NCBI GenBank assembly: GCA_017624025.1
Contig: JAGANY010000032.1
Location: 1-41,453, forward strand
Reading direction: 5' to 3'
Origin: Ruminiclostridium sp.
Lineage (GTDB): Bacteria > Bacillota > Clostridia > Oscillospirales > Ruminococcaceae
Length of the DNA stretch: 41,453 nt
The position numbers were made by a program, and so were the translations under genes. Below, piece by piece: positions 25,121 through 32,891 of the stretch (the first letter of the stretch is position 1; every line of letters begins with the position of its first letter). The notes below the pieces were generated by a model. That model made no database searches. It had not been told where the DNA came from and saw only the letters and a program-made list of their open reading frames with translations.

Positions 25121-26263
25121 ATGGCAGGTATAATAAAAGGCGGTATGGGTTACGGATATGTTCCGTCCCCTATAGAACAGCCCGTTATGAAAACTATATA
25201 CGGAAATAAGCTTGTTCAGCAGTCCGAAGAAGAGCTTAAGGCTAAGCAGGAAGCAGAAAAACAGGCTCAGGAGTCTTTACCTGTACAGGAAGAGCAGCCG
25301 GAGGAAACCAATGCGGAGGAAATTGCCGAGCCCGAGGACGAGATTGAGTATATCCGCGAGGAAGACGCAAAAATCGAGCGTCAGCAGCTTATTGAGGAAT
25401 ATGAGCAGTTAAGACAGAAGTACGAAAAGCAGTCTGAGGAATATGTTCTTCGTGCGAAGGAAAAGGCTGCCGAAATATACGAAAAGACTAAGGAAATCGC
25501 CCACAAGACCGTTGACGAAGCAAGGGAAGAGGGCGAAAGGCTTAAGGAAGAGGCAAGAAACGAGGGCTCAAAAATCGGTTACGATGAGGGCTATAAAAAA
25601 GGCTATGACGAGGGGTATGTAAATGCACTCAAAAAGTGTAAGGAGACCCTTCTCGAAATGAAACAGACTATTGAAGAGGTCGGTGCGAGAAAGTCGGAGA
25701 TTTATCTCGATTATGAGCACGCTCTTTTTGACACGATATTCGAAATTGCACAGAAGGTTACCCTTAACAGCCTTAAACAGAAGGATAAGGCGGTTATAAC
25801 GAAGATGCTCCGTGAGGCAGGGAAGCGTTTCAGAGGCAGTAAGAATGTTAAGATTACTCTTTCACAGCTTGATATATCCGATGAGGCTGAAATTGATGAC
25901 GAGCTTCTTAAGGATATTTTCAAGGGCGGTACTGCCGTAGAAATAGAGATACTTAAGGACGCTCCAAGCGGTACTCTTATTATAGATAACGGTGCAGAAA
26001 TTACTGACGCCGGCGTTCAGACACAGCTTATGATGATTGAACAGCTGGGCAAGGGCAAGTACAGAGACAAGACCCCTGCCGAAATGCTCAGAGAACAGAG
26101 AACCGCAAAGAAGGCGGATTCCGCAAAGGCAGAAAGCGAAACAGAGGAAGCAGAAGCTTCCGAGGAAGCTCCCGACATTATGGAGCTTGTAAAGAAAAAG
26201 ACTGTCCGCCGTAAGAAGACAGAGGTAACCGAAACCGCAACCGACAGTGAGGACGAAAGCTGA
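25121..26263 (+). CDS. fliH: Flagellar export ATPase regulator FliH (long form)
   Basis: 380 aa, longer than most FliH (220-270). It has an acidic, Glu-rich N-terminal coiled region and repeated glycine motifs NEGSKIGYDEGYKKGYDEGY typical of FliH (GxxxG/YxxGY). The conserved C-terminal V/A-type stator-like domain follows, with FEIAQKVTLNSLKQKD, SGTLIIDNGAEITDAGVQTQL. A lysine-rich tail (KKKTVRRKKTEV) beyond that is extra. AAAGGAG upstream. The stop overlaps the fliI start by one base (TGATG), a coupled arrangement fitting a regulator and its ATPase. Confidence 0.9.
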   Translation: MAGIIKGGMGYGYVPSPIEQPVMKTIYGNKLVQQSEEELKAKQEAEKQAQESLPVQEEQPEETNAEEIAEPEDEIEYIREEDAKIERQQLIEEYEQLRQKYEKQSEEYVLRAKEKAAEIYEKTKEIAHKTVDEAREEGERLKEEARNEGSKIGYDEGYKKGYDEGYVNALKKCKETLLEMKQTIEEVGARKSEIYLDYEHALFDTIFEIAQKVTLNSLKQKDKAVITKMLREAGKRFRGSKNVKITLSQLDISDEAEIDDELLKDIFKGGTAVEIEILKDAPSGTLIIDNGAEITDAGVQTQLMMIEQLGKGKYRDKTPAEMLREQRTAKKADSAKAESETEEAEASEEAPDIMELVKKKTVRRKKTEVTETATDSEDES

Positions 26264-27567
26264 TGGATTTAATCGGATTTAAAAACGAGCTTGCTTCTTT
26301 TGATACCTACCGCTATATGGGAAAAATCGAGAAAATCGTCGGTATGACTATTGAATCCAGCGGTCCCGAATGCAGTATCGGCGATGTCTGCCGTATCTAC
26401 TCGAAGGATATGAGCGAGTATATTCATGCCGAGGTAGTCGGCTTCCAGTCGGAAAAGGTACTTTTAATGCCCTATACCGATATCGAGGGTATCGGCCCGG
26501 GAAGTATTGTTGATAACACAGGCGACAAGCTTCGTGTTAAAACAGGCTCCGCTCTTATCGGACGAATTATTGACGCTATCGGTAATCCCATAGACGGCAA
26601 GGGCGAAATTAAATACACAGACAGCGTTTCTATAAGCGGTAACCCCGTAAATCCTCTTACGAGGCCGAAGATTGCCGAGCCTATTGAGCTTGGGGTTAAG
26701 GCGATAGACGGACTTCTTACCTTAGGCAAGGGTCAGCGTATCGGTATTTTTGCCGGCTCGGGCGTTGGTAAGAGTACCCTTATGGGTATGATTGCCCGTA
26801 AGGTAAAGGCGGATATAAACGTTATCGCTCTCGTTGGCGAACGAGGAAGAGAAGTAAGAGAATTTATTGAAAACGACCTTGGCGAAGAGGGTATGGCTCG
26901 TTCGGTAGTTGTTGTTGCGACCTCCGACCAGCCCGCTATGATGAGAGAAAAATGCCCTATGACAGCAACAGCTATTGCTGAATATTTTATGAGCCAGGGT
27001 AAAGACGTTCTTATAATGATGGATAACCTTACCCGTTTCGCTATGGCGAAGCGAGAGGTCGGACTTTCCGTAGGCGAACCGCCTATTGCGAGAGGCTATA
27101 CCCCGTCTATTTATTCAGCTATGCCGAAGCTTCTCGAACGTGCAGGCTGTTTCGAGAAGGGCAGTATTACAGGAATTTATGCGGTTCTCGTTGAGGGCGA
27201 TGACACCAACGAGCCTATTGCCGATACGGTACGAGGTATTATTGACGGTCATATCGTTCTCTCACGTAAAATCGCCGCACAGAACCACTATCCCGCTATC
27301 GATATTCTTTCAAGCGTATCCCGACTTATGGCCCTTATCTGTGATAAGGACCACAAGGACGACGCGGCAAAGCTGAGAAATCTGCTTGCTCTTTATAATT
27401 CGAACCTTGACCTTATTTCTATCGGTGCCTATAAGACGGGCACAAACCCGAAGCTTGACGAAGCTATAGCGAAAATCGATAAGATAAACGGCTTTTTACA
27501 GCAAGGCACACAGGAAAGCTTTGAGCTTGATGAGACTATAAGACTGCTTAAGGAAGCGGTGTCGTAG
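26263..27567 (+). CDS. fliI: Flagellum-specific ATPase FliI
   Basis: 434-aa F1-like ATPase driving export. Walker A is GIFAGSGVGKSTLMGMIA, VALVGERGREVREF is the next conserved segment, and Walker B is VLIMMDNLTRFAMAKREVGL. The signature GEPPIARGYTPSIYSAMPKLLERAG is complete. Normal length. Followed by a 239-nt hairpin-rich element before fliJ. Confidence 0.96.
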   Translation: MDLIGFKNELASFDTYRYMGKIEKIVGMTIESSGPECSIGDVCRIYSKDMSEYIHAEVVGFQSEKVLLMPYTDIEGIGPGSIVDNTGDKLRVKTGSALIGRIIDAIGNPIDGKGEIKYTDSVSISGNPVNPLTRPKIAEPIELGVKAIDGLLTLGKGQRIGIFAGSGVGKSTLMGMIARKVKADINVIALVGERGREVREFIENDLGEEGMARSVVVVATSDQPAMMREKCPMTATAIAEYFMSQGKDVLIMMDNLTRFAMAKREVGLSVGEPPIARGYTPSIYSAMPKLLERAGCFEKGSITGIYAVLVEGDDTNEPIADTVRGIIDGHIVLSRKIAAQNHYPAIDILSSVSRLMALICDKDHKDDAAKLRNLLALYNSNLDLISIGAYKTGTNPKLDEAIAKIDKINGFLQQGTQESFELDETIRLLKEAVS

Positions 27568-27569
27568 GG

Positions 27570-27797
27570 ATGAAATAAATCCTTGCGGATTTATGAAATA
27601 TCCTTCGGATATGAAATTTGCCTTACGGCAAATGAAATATGCTTCGCATATTGTGGTGTCAGCTTCGCTGACGAATTTAAATAATCGCCGTAGGCGATAC
27701 CGTAACGTGCCGTAGGCACATTTCATATTTGCGAAGCAAATATTTCATTTGCAACGCAAATTTCACACGGCGAAGCCGTATTTCATTAAAACAAGGG
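27570..27797. repeat. Array of about ten mini-hairpins between fliI and fliJ (element copy B)
   Basis: Successive 14-20-nt hairpins with CTTCG/CGTAG-type loops. In order: AAATCCTTGCGGATTT, ATATCCTTCGGATAT, ATTTGCCTTACGGCAAAT, AATATGCTTCGCATATT, GTCAGCTTCGCTGAC, ATCGCCGTAGGCGAT, GTGCCGTAGGCAC, ATATTTGCGAAGCAAATAT, ATTTGCAACGCAAAT, ACGGCGAAGCCGT. The left members are preceded by GAAAT and the right members followed by ATTTCAT, so the array is itself roughly palindromic about the GTCAGCTTCGCTGAC core shared with the other copies. Confidence 0.85.
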
Positions 27798-27806
27798 GGC
27801 TGTTTA

Positions 27807-28262
27807 TTGAAAAAGTTTGTTTTTACTCTTGAACGATTAAAGCAATACCGTGAACAGACTCTTGAGACCGAAAAGGGTACTCTTGCGGAGCTTCGGGGAC
27901 AGCTTAACCGCTTACAGGCAGAGCTCGAGGATATACTCGAGGAGCTTGCGAGGCTTAACAGAGAACTTGTGGAGAAGTATGAGAAGGGGACAACACCTGT
28001 TGATATCTCCGTCCATAAGCGTTATATCTCCGCAAAACAGCAGGAGCTTCACATGAAACGGCATCAGATACTTATGAAGGAACGTGAGATAGAGAATCAG
28101 CTGCAGGTTGTTATTGAGGCGACACAGGAGGTCTCAAAACTCGAAAAGCTCGAGGAACAGCAGATCGAAGAATACAAGGCCGCCGAACAAAAAGAAAACG
28201 AACTCTTCATAGAGGAATTCGTCTCTAACTCCGACTGGCGTAAGGCTCACAGTGACGAATAA
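27807..28262 (+). CDS. fliJ: Flagellar export chaperone FliJ (TTG start)
   Basis: 151-aa almost fully helical coiled-coil protein: KKFVFTLERLKQYREQTLE at the N-terminus is the FliJ signature and the rest is heptad-rich. Start is TTG at 27807, 7 nt after AAGGGGG; the longer frame would extend into the hairpin array. Normal length. It is the last gene of this operon, where related clusters often continue with fliK/flgD/flgE. The stop codon lies in the left arm of palindromic repeat copy 4. Confidence 0.9.
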   Translation: MKKFVFTLERLKQYREQTLETEKGTLAELRGQLNRLQAELEDILEELARLNRELVEKYEKGTTPVDISVHKRYISAKQQELHMKRHQILMKEREIENQLQVVIEATQEVSKLEKLEEQQIEEYKAAEQKENELFIEEFVSNSDWRKAHSDE

Positions 28263-28526
28263 CAAAAGCACTGAGGCTGGTGTTCTTATAGAAGTATTTA
28301 TAGGTATTAACGGGAGAAACCTTTCTGTAGAAAGGCTTTCTCCCGAACCCTCTTCCAAAGACTTTTAATATAAATTTAAGACCCACAGGGTATTACCCTG
28401 TGGGTCTTGAATTTAAACTGAAAGTTTTCGGAAGGGAGCTCGAGGGAAAGCCCTTTTACAAAAGGGTTTCCCTCGATAATACTCATAAATGTTTTTACCA
28501 GAACACCAACCTCAGTGCTTTTGTTA
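28260..28526. repeat. Large palindromic intergenic repeat, copy 4; probable bidirectional terminator
   Basis: About 267-bp palindrome between the convergent fliJ and the 201-aa gene, including both stop codons. The outermost 17 nt (TAACAAAAGCACTGAGG) are a perfect inverted repeat. Inner hairpin pairs and centre (GACCCACAGGG / CCCTGTGGGTC) match the other copies, but the arm types are in opposite order (GGGAGAAA type left, GAGGGAAA type right). Confidence 0.88.
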
Positions 28527-29129
28527 TGCTTCGTTCATAAGCTTTACGAGGATATCCTGGAGGGATGCGTAGTAGAGGGGGAAGAGGGCTTCGACACAAC
28601 CTAAAATAAACATATTTCTGTTATTTATAGCGGCGAGGTCGTGGCCGTAGGTATAAATCCAGCGGCGGAACCATTCTGTTTCGAAAGCGGGTTCGTTTTT
28701 CTTTGTTTTTACGAGCCACGCCATAGATTTAAAGCTTTCTTCGACGATTCCGTCGGGGTTAAGAAAACCGTAGCCCTCGAGGATGTCATAAATCTGCTTA
28801 ATATGGTTATCCTTAAGGCTCGTTTTTTCGGCGTACCTTTTTATAAAGGGAAGCCTTATAGCGAAGCTGTAGCGGATAATGCCGAGGATTTCACGGAAAT
28901 GCTCAGTTCCCATTTCACCCATTTTCTTTTCATCGATAACGATTCCGAGATTTTCGAAGCATTCGGGCTTTACTATATTACTAAGACCGATTTTAAAGAT
29001 ATCCTTTACGTTGATGTTATAGAAATCGGAGTCAGCGACAAAATAACAGTACCGAACAGCATTAAAAAGGGATTCGGCTGCAAGGTCAATTATATCGGCA
29101 CTTTTAGAAATAACCTCATCGGTTGTCAA
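28524..29129 (-). CDS. Helical cytosolic protein, unknown
   Basis: 201-aa protein. The start TTG at 29129 is favoured because GAGGTGG lies 5 nt upstream; GTG at 29138 would sit in that site. It looks mostly helical, with acidic and aromatic segments (IDLAAESLFNAVRYCYFVA, FETEWFRRWIYTYGHDLAA) and no signal, membrane or known domain. The ribosome binding site lies in the end of the EAL gene, so the two are co-transcribed, which hints at a c-di-GMP or motility link. No family recognised. Confidence 0.75.
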   Translation of the reverse strand: MTTDEVISKSADIIDLAAESLFNAVRYCYFVADSDFYNINVKDIFKIGLSNIVKPECFENLGIVIDEKKMGEMGTEHFREILGIIRYSFAIRLPFIKRYAEKTSLKDNHIKQIYDILEGYGFLNPDGIVEESFKSMAWLVKTKKNEPAFETEWFRRWIYTYGHDLAAINNRNMFILGCVEALFPLYYASLQDILVKLMNEA

Positions 29130-29139
29130 TAAATCCACC

Positions 29140-31359
29140 TCAATTCAGATTATATACAAGCTTTTCAAAATCCTTTACAGGCATAGGACGGGCGAAATAG
29201 AAGCCCTGTGCCATATTACAGCCGAGCTTCGAGAGAAGAGAAGCCTGTTCCTTTGTTTCGATACCCTCGCATATTGTGGAAATATCGAGAGAGGAAGCGA
29301 GAGAAACGACACAGGCGATAATCTTGCTCGCACTTTCTTCTTCGTCGGCGTTTTCGGTAAGGAATGAACGGTCGATTTTAAGTACGTCAACAGGTAAGTC
29401 CTTAAGCATATTAAGGGAAGAATAGCCTGTTCCGAAGTCGTCGATAGAAACGTGGAAGCCTGCTGATTTTATTTCGGAGAATACATTCATAAGAATGTTG
29501 ATATTTTCGTATGCGGCACTTTCGGTAATCTCGATTTCAAAATACTTTGTGTCGATATCGTAAGCGTCACAGTAATTCTTAAGAGTTGATACGAAGTCGG
29601 GATTCGGGAAATGGAGTCTCGACATATTTACGGATATTATCTTAGGCCGGAGACCCTGGTTTTTCCAGCTCTTCTGGAGCTTACATACCTCTTCGAACAT
29701 ATAGAAGTCGAGCTTTGTTACAAAGCCGTTCTTTTCGAAAATCGGGATAAATTTACCGGGGGAGATTATCTCTCCGTTGTGGTACCAGCGTACGAGGGCT
29801 TCCGCTCCGATAACCTCGCCCGTTTCATCGCCGAGGCCGTACTTAGGCTGGAGATAAACGACAAATTCACGTTTTTCGAGAGCGTCCTCCATTATGTTTT
29901 CGATATTCTTTTCCTCGCGGATATTTTCCATCATAGACTGGTTAAAGAAAGCAAATCTGCTTTCGCTTAAGCTCTTTATGGAGTTGCGGGCGAGGTTCGC
30001 ACGGTCAGCCGCCGCACGTATCTTCATATTTGCGTCAGTAATAGGATAGATACCGATAGAAACGGTTATCTTGATTTCAGTAATCTGGTACTCTATGTCG
30101 GAAATTATGTGGTTTACGATTTCGGTAACTTCCTTTTCGTTCTTATATTCGACAACCATAAAGAAATGGTCGCCGCCGTTACGGGCGAAGAAATCGTTAT
30201 CGCCTATATCACGTTCGATAATTTCGGAAATCTTACGTAAAATTTCATTTCCGCCCTCGTAACCGAGAGTATCGTTTACAGTCTTGAACTTATCGATGTC
30301 GAGAGCGAGGAAAGCACGCTTTGTACCCGTATCGAGCATAGCCTTATCGTAGTTTTCCATAAAGCTCTTCCAGGAGGAATAGCCCGTGATGTCATCGACA
30401 TAGTTTATCTTGTTGTTTTCGTCGATAATTCCTTCGGCGGTCTTTCTTACTCGGTGCGTGAAGTAGAACAGGTAACCGGCTAAGATTACAAAAACAGCCG
30501 TAAGACCGAATATCATATAATTGAGAGGAGCAGTAATATTGCTGTAGAAATCGATAACTGCCGAACAGGGTACGAGGGAAACCAATGTCCACGCCTGTGT
30601 ATCGAGGGAGGTCATAGCGAGGATATATTCTTCGTCTTTATATGTAACCTTAAAGGAATCGCTAACGTCATTCTGGCTGAGGTGTGTTCTTATAAGGTTT
30701 ATGTCGTTTTCATCAGAAAGGACGGTTATAAGGTTATCGCCTGCGGCTATGCCGGAAGCGGTATTGTTGGAGCAGTTTATGATGGTTCCGTCGGTATTCA
30801 GTATATATGTAACGCCGGAAACTCCGTAAGCTTTAAAGGAAGCGTTTGCTGCGGCATTGTCCTCAAGCTTTCCTACGAGAGTTCCTATAACGGAGCCACT
30901 GGAAGAATGTACAGGGACGCTATATATGTTTGCACCGGGAGCAACATTCATTGAACCGGCAAGAGAAGTGCCGGCATATACACGGGGATTAATACCCATT
31001 TCGCCGTTCGTACAGGTTCGTCCGTCATCGTCAACAAAGGCTATATGACAGAAAAAGGAATTATCGGCACAGTATATCAGTTTTTCGGTAATTTCTTCAT
31101 CGGTCATATTGTCAGCGTCGGAAAAAGCCACAGAATAGCCGTTAAGGGAAGCGATAGCTTCTTTAAAACGCATATCCGTATATAAGGCGACATTATTAGA
31201 GAAAGCCTTTACGGAGATAATTTCGTTGGAGATAATATTGAATTTTGCTATTGCGTTATAAGTAAACGTCGCAACTGCTGAAACAATAAGAACGAGGACA
31301 GTAAAAGCCATAGTTATAATTGTTCCGACAGTTATTGATTTTTTACTTTGCTGTGTCAC
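29140..31359 (-). CDS. Membrane c-di-GMP phosphodiesterase (Cache, degenerate GGDEF, EAL)
   Basis: 739 aa. TM1 is at about 15-37, an extracytoplasmic Cache-like sensor at about 40-275, TM2 near 280-302, GGDEF domain about 320-480 and EAL domain about 490-735. The GGDEF loop reads NGGDHF, with the catalytic-loop glutamate replaced by histidine, so cyclase activity is unlikely. The EAL domain keeps GAEALVRW, EIEITES, SIDDFGTGYSSLN and DVLKIDRSFL, all needed for hydrolysis of c-di-GMP. Start GTG at 31359 is chosen for 7-nt spacing to AGAGGT; GTG at 31368 is too close. Promoter at 31416-31444. It would oppose the cyclase encoded at 16622. Confidence 0.92.
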   Translation of the reverse strand: MTQQSKKSITVGTIITMAFTVLVLIVSAVATFTYNAIAKFNIISNEIISVKAFSNNVALYTDMRFKEAIASLNGYSVAFSDADNMTDEEITEKLIYCADNSFFCHIAFVDDDGRTCTNGEMGINPRVYAGTSLAGSMNVAPGANIYSVPVHSSSGSVIGTLVGKLEDNAAANASFKAYGVSGVTYILNTDGTIINCSNNTASGIAAGDNLITVLSDENDINLIRTHLSQNDVSDSFKVTYKDEEYILAMTSLDTQAWTLVSLVPCSAVIDFYSNITAPLNYMIFGLTAVFVILAGYLFYFTHRVRKTAEGIIDENNKINYVDDITGYSSWKSFMENYDKAMLDTGTKRAFLALDIDKFKTVNDTLGYEGGNEILRKISEIIERDIGDNDFFARNGGDHFFMVVEYKNEKEVTEIVNHIISDIEYQITEIKITVSIGIYPITDANMKIRAAADRANLARNSIKSLSESRFAFFNQSMMENIREEKNIENIMEDALEKREFVVYLQPKYGLGDETGEVIGAEALVRWYHNGEIISPGKFIPIFEKNGFVTKLDFYMFEEVCKLQKSWKNQGLRPKIISVNMSRLHFPNPDFVSTLKNYCDAYDIDTKYFEIEITESAAYENINILMNVFSEIKSAGFHVSIDDFGTGYSSLNMLKDLPVDVLKIDRSFLTENADEEESASKIIACVVSLASSLDISTICEGIETKEQASLLSKLGCNMAQGFYFARPMPVKDFEKLVYNLN

Positions 31360-31415
31360 CCGAGACACCTCTTTTCTGTTACAACAAGATGTAATTCTAT
31401 TCCTATTTATAATAT

Positions 31416-31444
31416 ATTATACTATTTTTATCTCTTAAATTCAA
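31416..31444 (-). promoter_or_regulatory. Sigma-A promoter of the GGDEF/EAL gene
   Basis: On the minus strand TTGAAT, 17-nt spacer, TATAAT, about 55 nt before the start codon. Confidence 0.85.
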
Positions 31445-31490
31445 GGCTTTTTCCTATTATTCGGAAAAATACCAAGAAAAAAATGTCGTG

Positions 31491-31511
31491 CTTTATGCAC
31501 TGTGCATAAAG
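31491..31511. promoter_or_regulatory. 21-bp perfect dyad, possible operator
   Basis: Arms CTTTATGCAC and GTGCATAAAG around a single T, about 50 bp upstream of the -35 of the GGDEF/EAL gene. It is not followed by a T-tract, so a protein-binding site is more likely than a terminator. Confidence 0.45.
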
Positions 31512-31562
31512 TAATTTAGTCAAATAACATTTCTAAGCACCAAAATTAACAATAAAACAAAA

Positions 31563-31590
31563 GAAAAGGCAGGTTTTTCAACCTGCCTTT
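31563..31590 (-). terminator. Terminator of the tRNA cluster
   Basis: AAAGGCAGGTT / AACCTGCCTTT hairpin followed on the minus strand by TTTTCTTTTG, just after tRNA-His. Confidence 0.85.
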
Positions 31591-31596
31591 ACTATG

Positions 31597-31674
31597 TGGG
31601 GTGGGTAGTGGGAGTCGAACCCACGATCTTCGGGACCACAATCCGACGCTTTAACCAACTAAGCCATACCCACC
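31597..31674 (-). tRNA. tRNA-His (GTG anticodon)
   Basis: Minus strand. Acceptor GTGGGTA / TACCCAC with an encoded G at position -1 and 3' CCA. D arm GGCTTAGTTGGTTAAAGC, anticodon loop TTGTGGT, T arm GTGGGTTCGACTCCCAC. The anticodon-stem closing pair is A-C, a mild mismatch. Confidence 0.95.
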
Positions 31675-31683
31675 ATAATCTGT

Positions 31684-31760
<77 letters not shown>

Positions 31761-31793
31761 ACGAAAACAGATAAACGGCTTTTAAAAAGCCGA

Positions 31794-31867
31794 TGGAGCG
31801 GGTGATGGGAATCGAACCCACGTGTTCAGCTTGGAAGGCTGACATTCTACCATTGAACTACACCCGC
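31794..31867 (-). tRNA. tRNA-Gly (TCC anticodon)
   Basis: Minus strand. Acceptor GCGGGTG / CACCCGC, 3' CCA encoded, anticodon loop TTCCAAG, T arm GTGGGTTCGATTCCCAT. First gene of the three-tRNA transcript. Confidence 0.96.
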
Positions 31868-31896
31868 AAAAGTGTGTTTTGAATTAACGCTTTATT

Positions 31897-31925
31897 ATTA
31901 TATCACTGCTATGAGGTTTTGTCAA
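31897..31925 (-). promoter_or_regulatory. Consensus sigma-A promoter of the tRNA cluster
   Basis: On the minus strand TTGACA, 17-nt spacer, TATAAT: a perfect match, about 30 nt before tRNA-Gly. Confidence 0.92.
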
Positions 31926-32079
31926 GCTTTTTTTGAAATTATTTTTATTTTTTCCGTTTTATTCCTGTTTCGTTCAAAATTTTTCAACTTATATTTTTTA
32001 ATCTTATGAAAATAATAATAACGGGCTAAAAAAAGAGACGGTTTTTCGTCTGCCCATAATCGAAAGGAAAGATAAAACT

Positions 32080-32472
32080 ATGAAGATTTCAAAAAGAATC
32101 ACAAGCCTTATTTCCGCTCTTGCGATTTCGGCTATGCTTACCTTCGGTGCTTCTGCACAGGGTATCGTGGGCGATGTTATTGACGGTGCGGAAAATATCG
32201 TAGATGACACAGTAGATACCGCCGAGGATATTTTAGGCGGCGAGGACGATACTATCGGCTCAAGCTCCGATATTCCCGACCAGATAGGCGATGATACCGA
32301 CCCTAACTCCGGCAAGGACGAAAACAGCATTAATGGCCCGGCAACTAATGAAGCTGACCCTAACCCTAATACGGGTATTGGCGTTCCTTTTATGACAGCC
32401 GGCCTTGTTGCCGTAAGTGCGGCAGGGGTTGCTTATCTTACAAGAAGACGCAACGAAATTAAAAGCAAGTAA
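32080..32472 (+). CDS. Small acidic NPxTG-type surface protein
   Basis: 130 aa. Signal peptide RITSLISALAISAMLTFGASA, an acidic mature region (IVDDTVDTAEDILGGEDD) and a C-terminal sorting-like signal: NPNTG, hydrophobic helix VPFMTAGLVAVSAAGVAYL and TRRRNEIKSK. The same NPxTG layout as the collagen-like protein suggests a shared sortase not present here. Ribosome binding site GAAAGGAAAG; an AGACGG / CGTCT hairpin (about 32036-32051) lies upstream. Role unknown. Confidence 0.85.
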   Translation: MKISKRITSLISALAISAMLTFGASAQGIVGDVIDGAENIVDDTVDTAEDILGGEDDTIGSSSDIPDQIGDDTDPNSGKDENSINGPATNEADPNPNTGIGVPFMTAGLVAVSAAGVAYLTRRRNEIKSK

Positions 32473-32478
32473 AAAAGC

Positions 32479-32505
32479 AGCCGCCTTCGGGCGGTTGTTT
32501 TTTTT
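32479..32505 (+). terminator. Rho-independent terminator of the small surface protein
   Basis: CAGCCGCC-TTCG-GGCGGTTG stem-loop with a UUCG tetraloop and an eight-T tract. Confidence 0.93.
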
Positions 32506-32724
32506 AAGATGAAGAATGAATGATGAAGAATGAAAAATTAAGGAATTGGCTTCGCCAATGGATTTAAATATGATTTTAAAGAATTACCACTTATAAAATC
32601 TTTTTAAATTCATCAGTATCGGGCGACCAAAGGTCGCCCCTACGATACATCGAAATTATATTTAAATCCGTCCGCCGTAGGCGGACACCACAACTCTTCA
32701 TTCTTCACTATTCACTATTCACTA
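32506..32724. repeat. Mini-hairpin interspersed element, copy C (before the phage-particle operon)
   Basis: About 220 bp. Flanks of GATGAAGAATGAATGATGAA on the left and TTCATTCTTCACTATTCACT on the right. Core hairpins TTGGCTTCGCCAA and GTCCGCCGTAGGCGGAC face each other with ATTTAAAT boxes, and GGGCGACCAAAGGTCGCCC sits in the middle. This fills most of the 419-nt gap between the surface protein and the phage scaffold gene; the remainder holds the promoter and attenuator listed next. Confidence 0.78.
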
Positions 32725-32756
32725 AAAACATGTCTCCCTTTGTCGCGAGTGTGTCA

Positions 32757-32785
32757 TTGAATGTCACATAAAAGAGTGGTATAGT
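32757..32785 (+). promoter_or_regulatory. Sigma-A promoter of the phage-particle operon
   Basis: TTGAAT, 17-nt spacer, TATAGT. Predicted transcript start near 32792. Confidence 0.8.
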
Positions 32786-32790
32786 GTAAG

Positions 32791-32876
32791 CTGTAAGAAT
32801 TTAAACAGACATTGTTTCCTACGGGAAAACGATGTCTGTTTTGTTTTTACATTTGTTCTCCATAAATTCTTACAGA
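32791..32876 (+). promoter_or_regulatory. Attenuator-like leader of the phage-particle operon
   Basis: A 13-nt perfect inverted repeat (CTGTAAGAATTTA at 32791-32803, TAAATTCTTACAG at 32863-32875) encloses an intrinsic terminator (about 32803-32845): AACAGACAT / ATGTCTGTT, with an inner GTTTCC / GGAAAAC, then TTGTTTTT. The 3' repeat directly abuts the AGAAAGGA ribosome binding site of the scaffold gene. Transcription must read through the terminator to express the capsid genes. Confidence 0.7.
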
Positions 32877-32891
32877 AAGGAAATCAAAAAA

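Noticed and set aside
27570..27797. CRISPR array
   Set aside because: The unit is a variable mini-hairpin with a constant 5-7-nt spacer, the reverse of a CRISPR layout, and no cas genes are present.
28641..29132. 163-aa plus-strand frame opposite the 201-aa gene
   Set aside because: No ribosome binding site or promoter; the minus-strand gene is coupled to the EAL gene and ends precisely in the palindrome.
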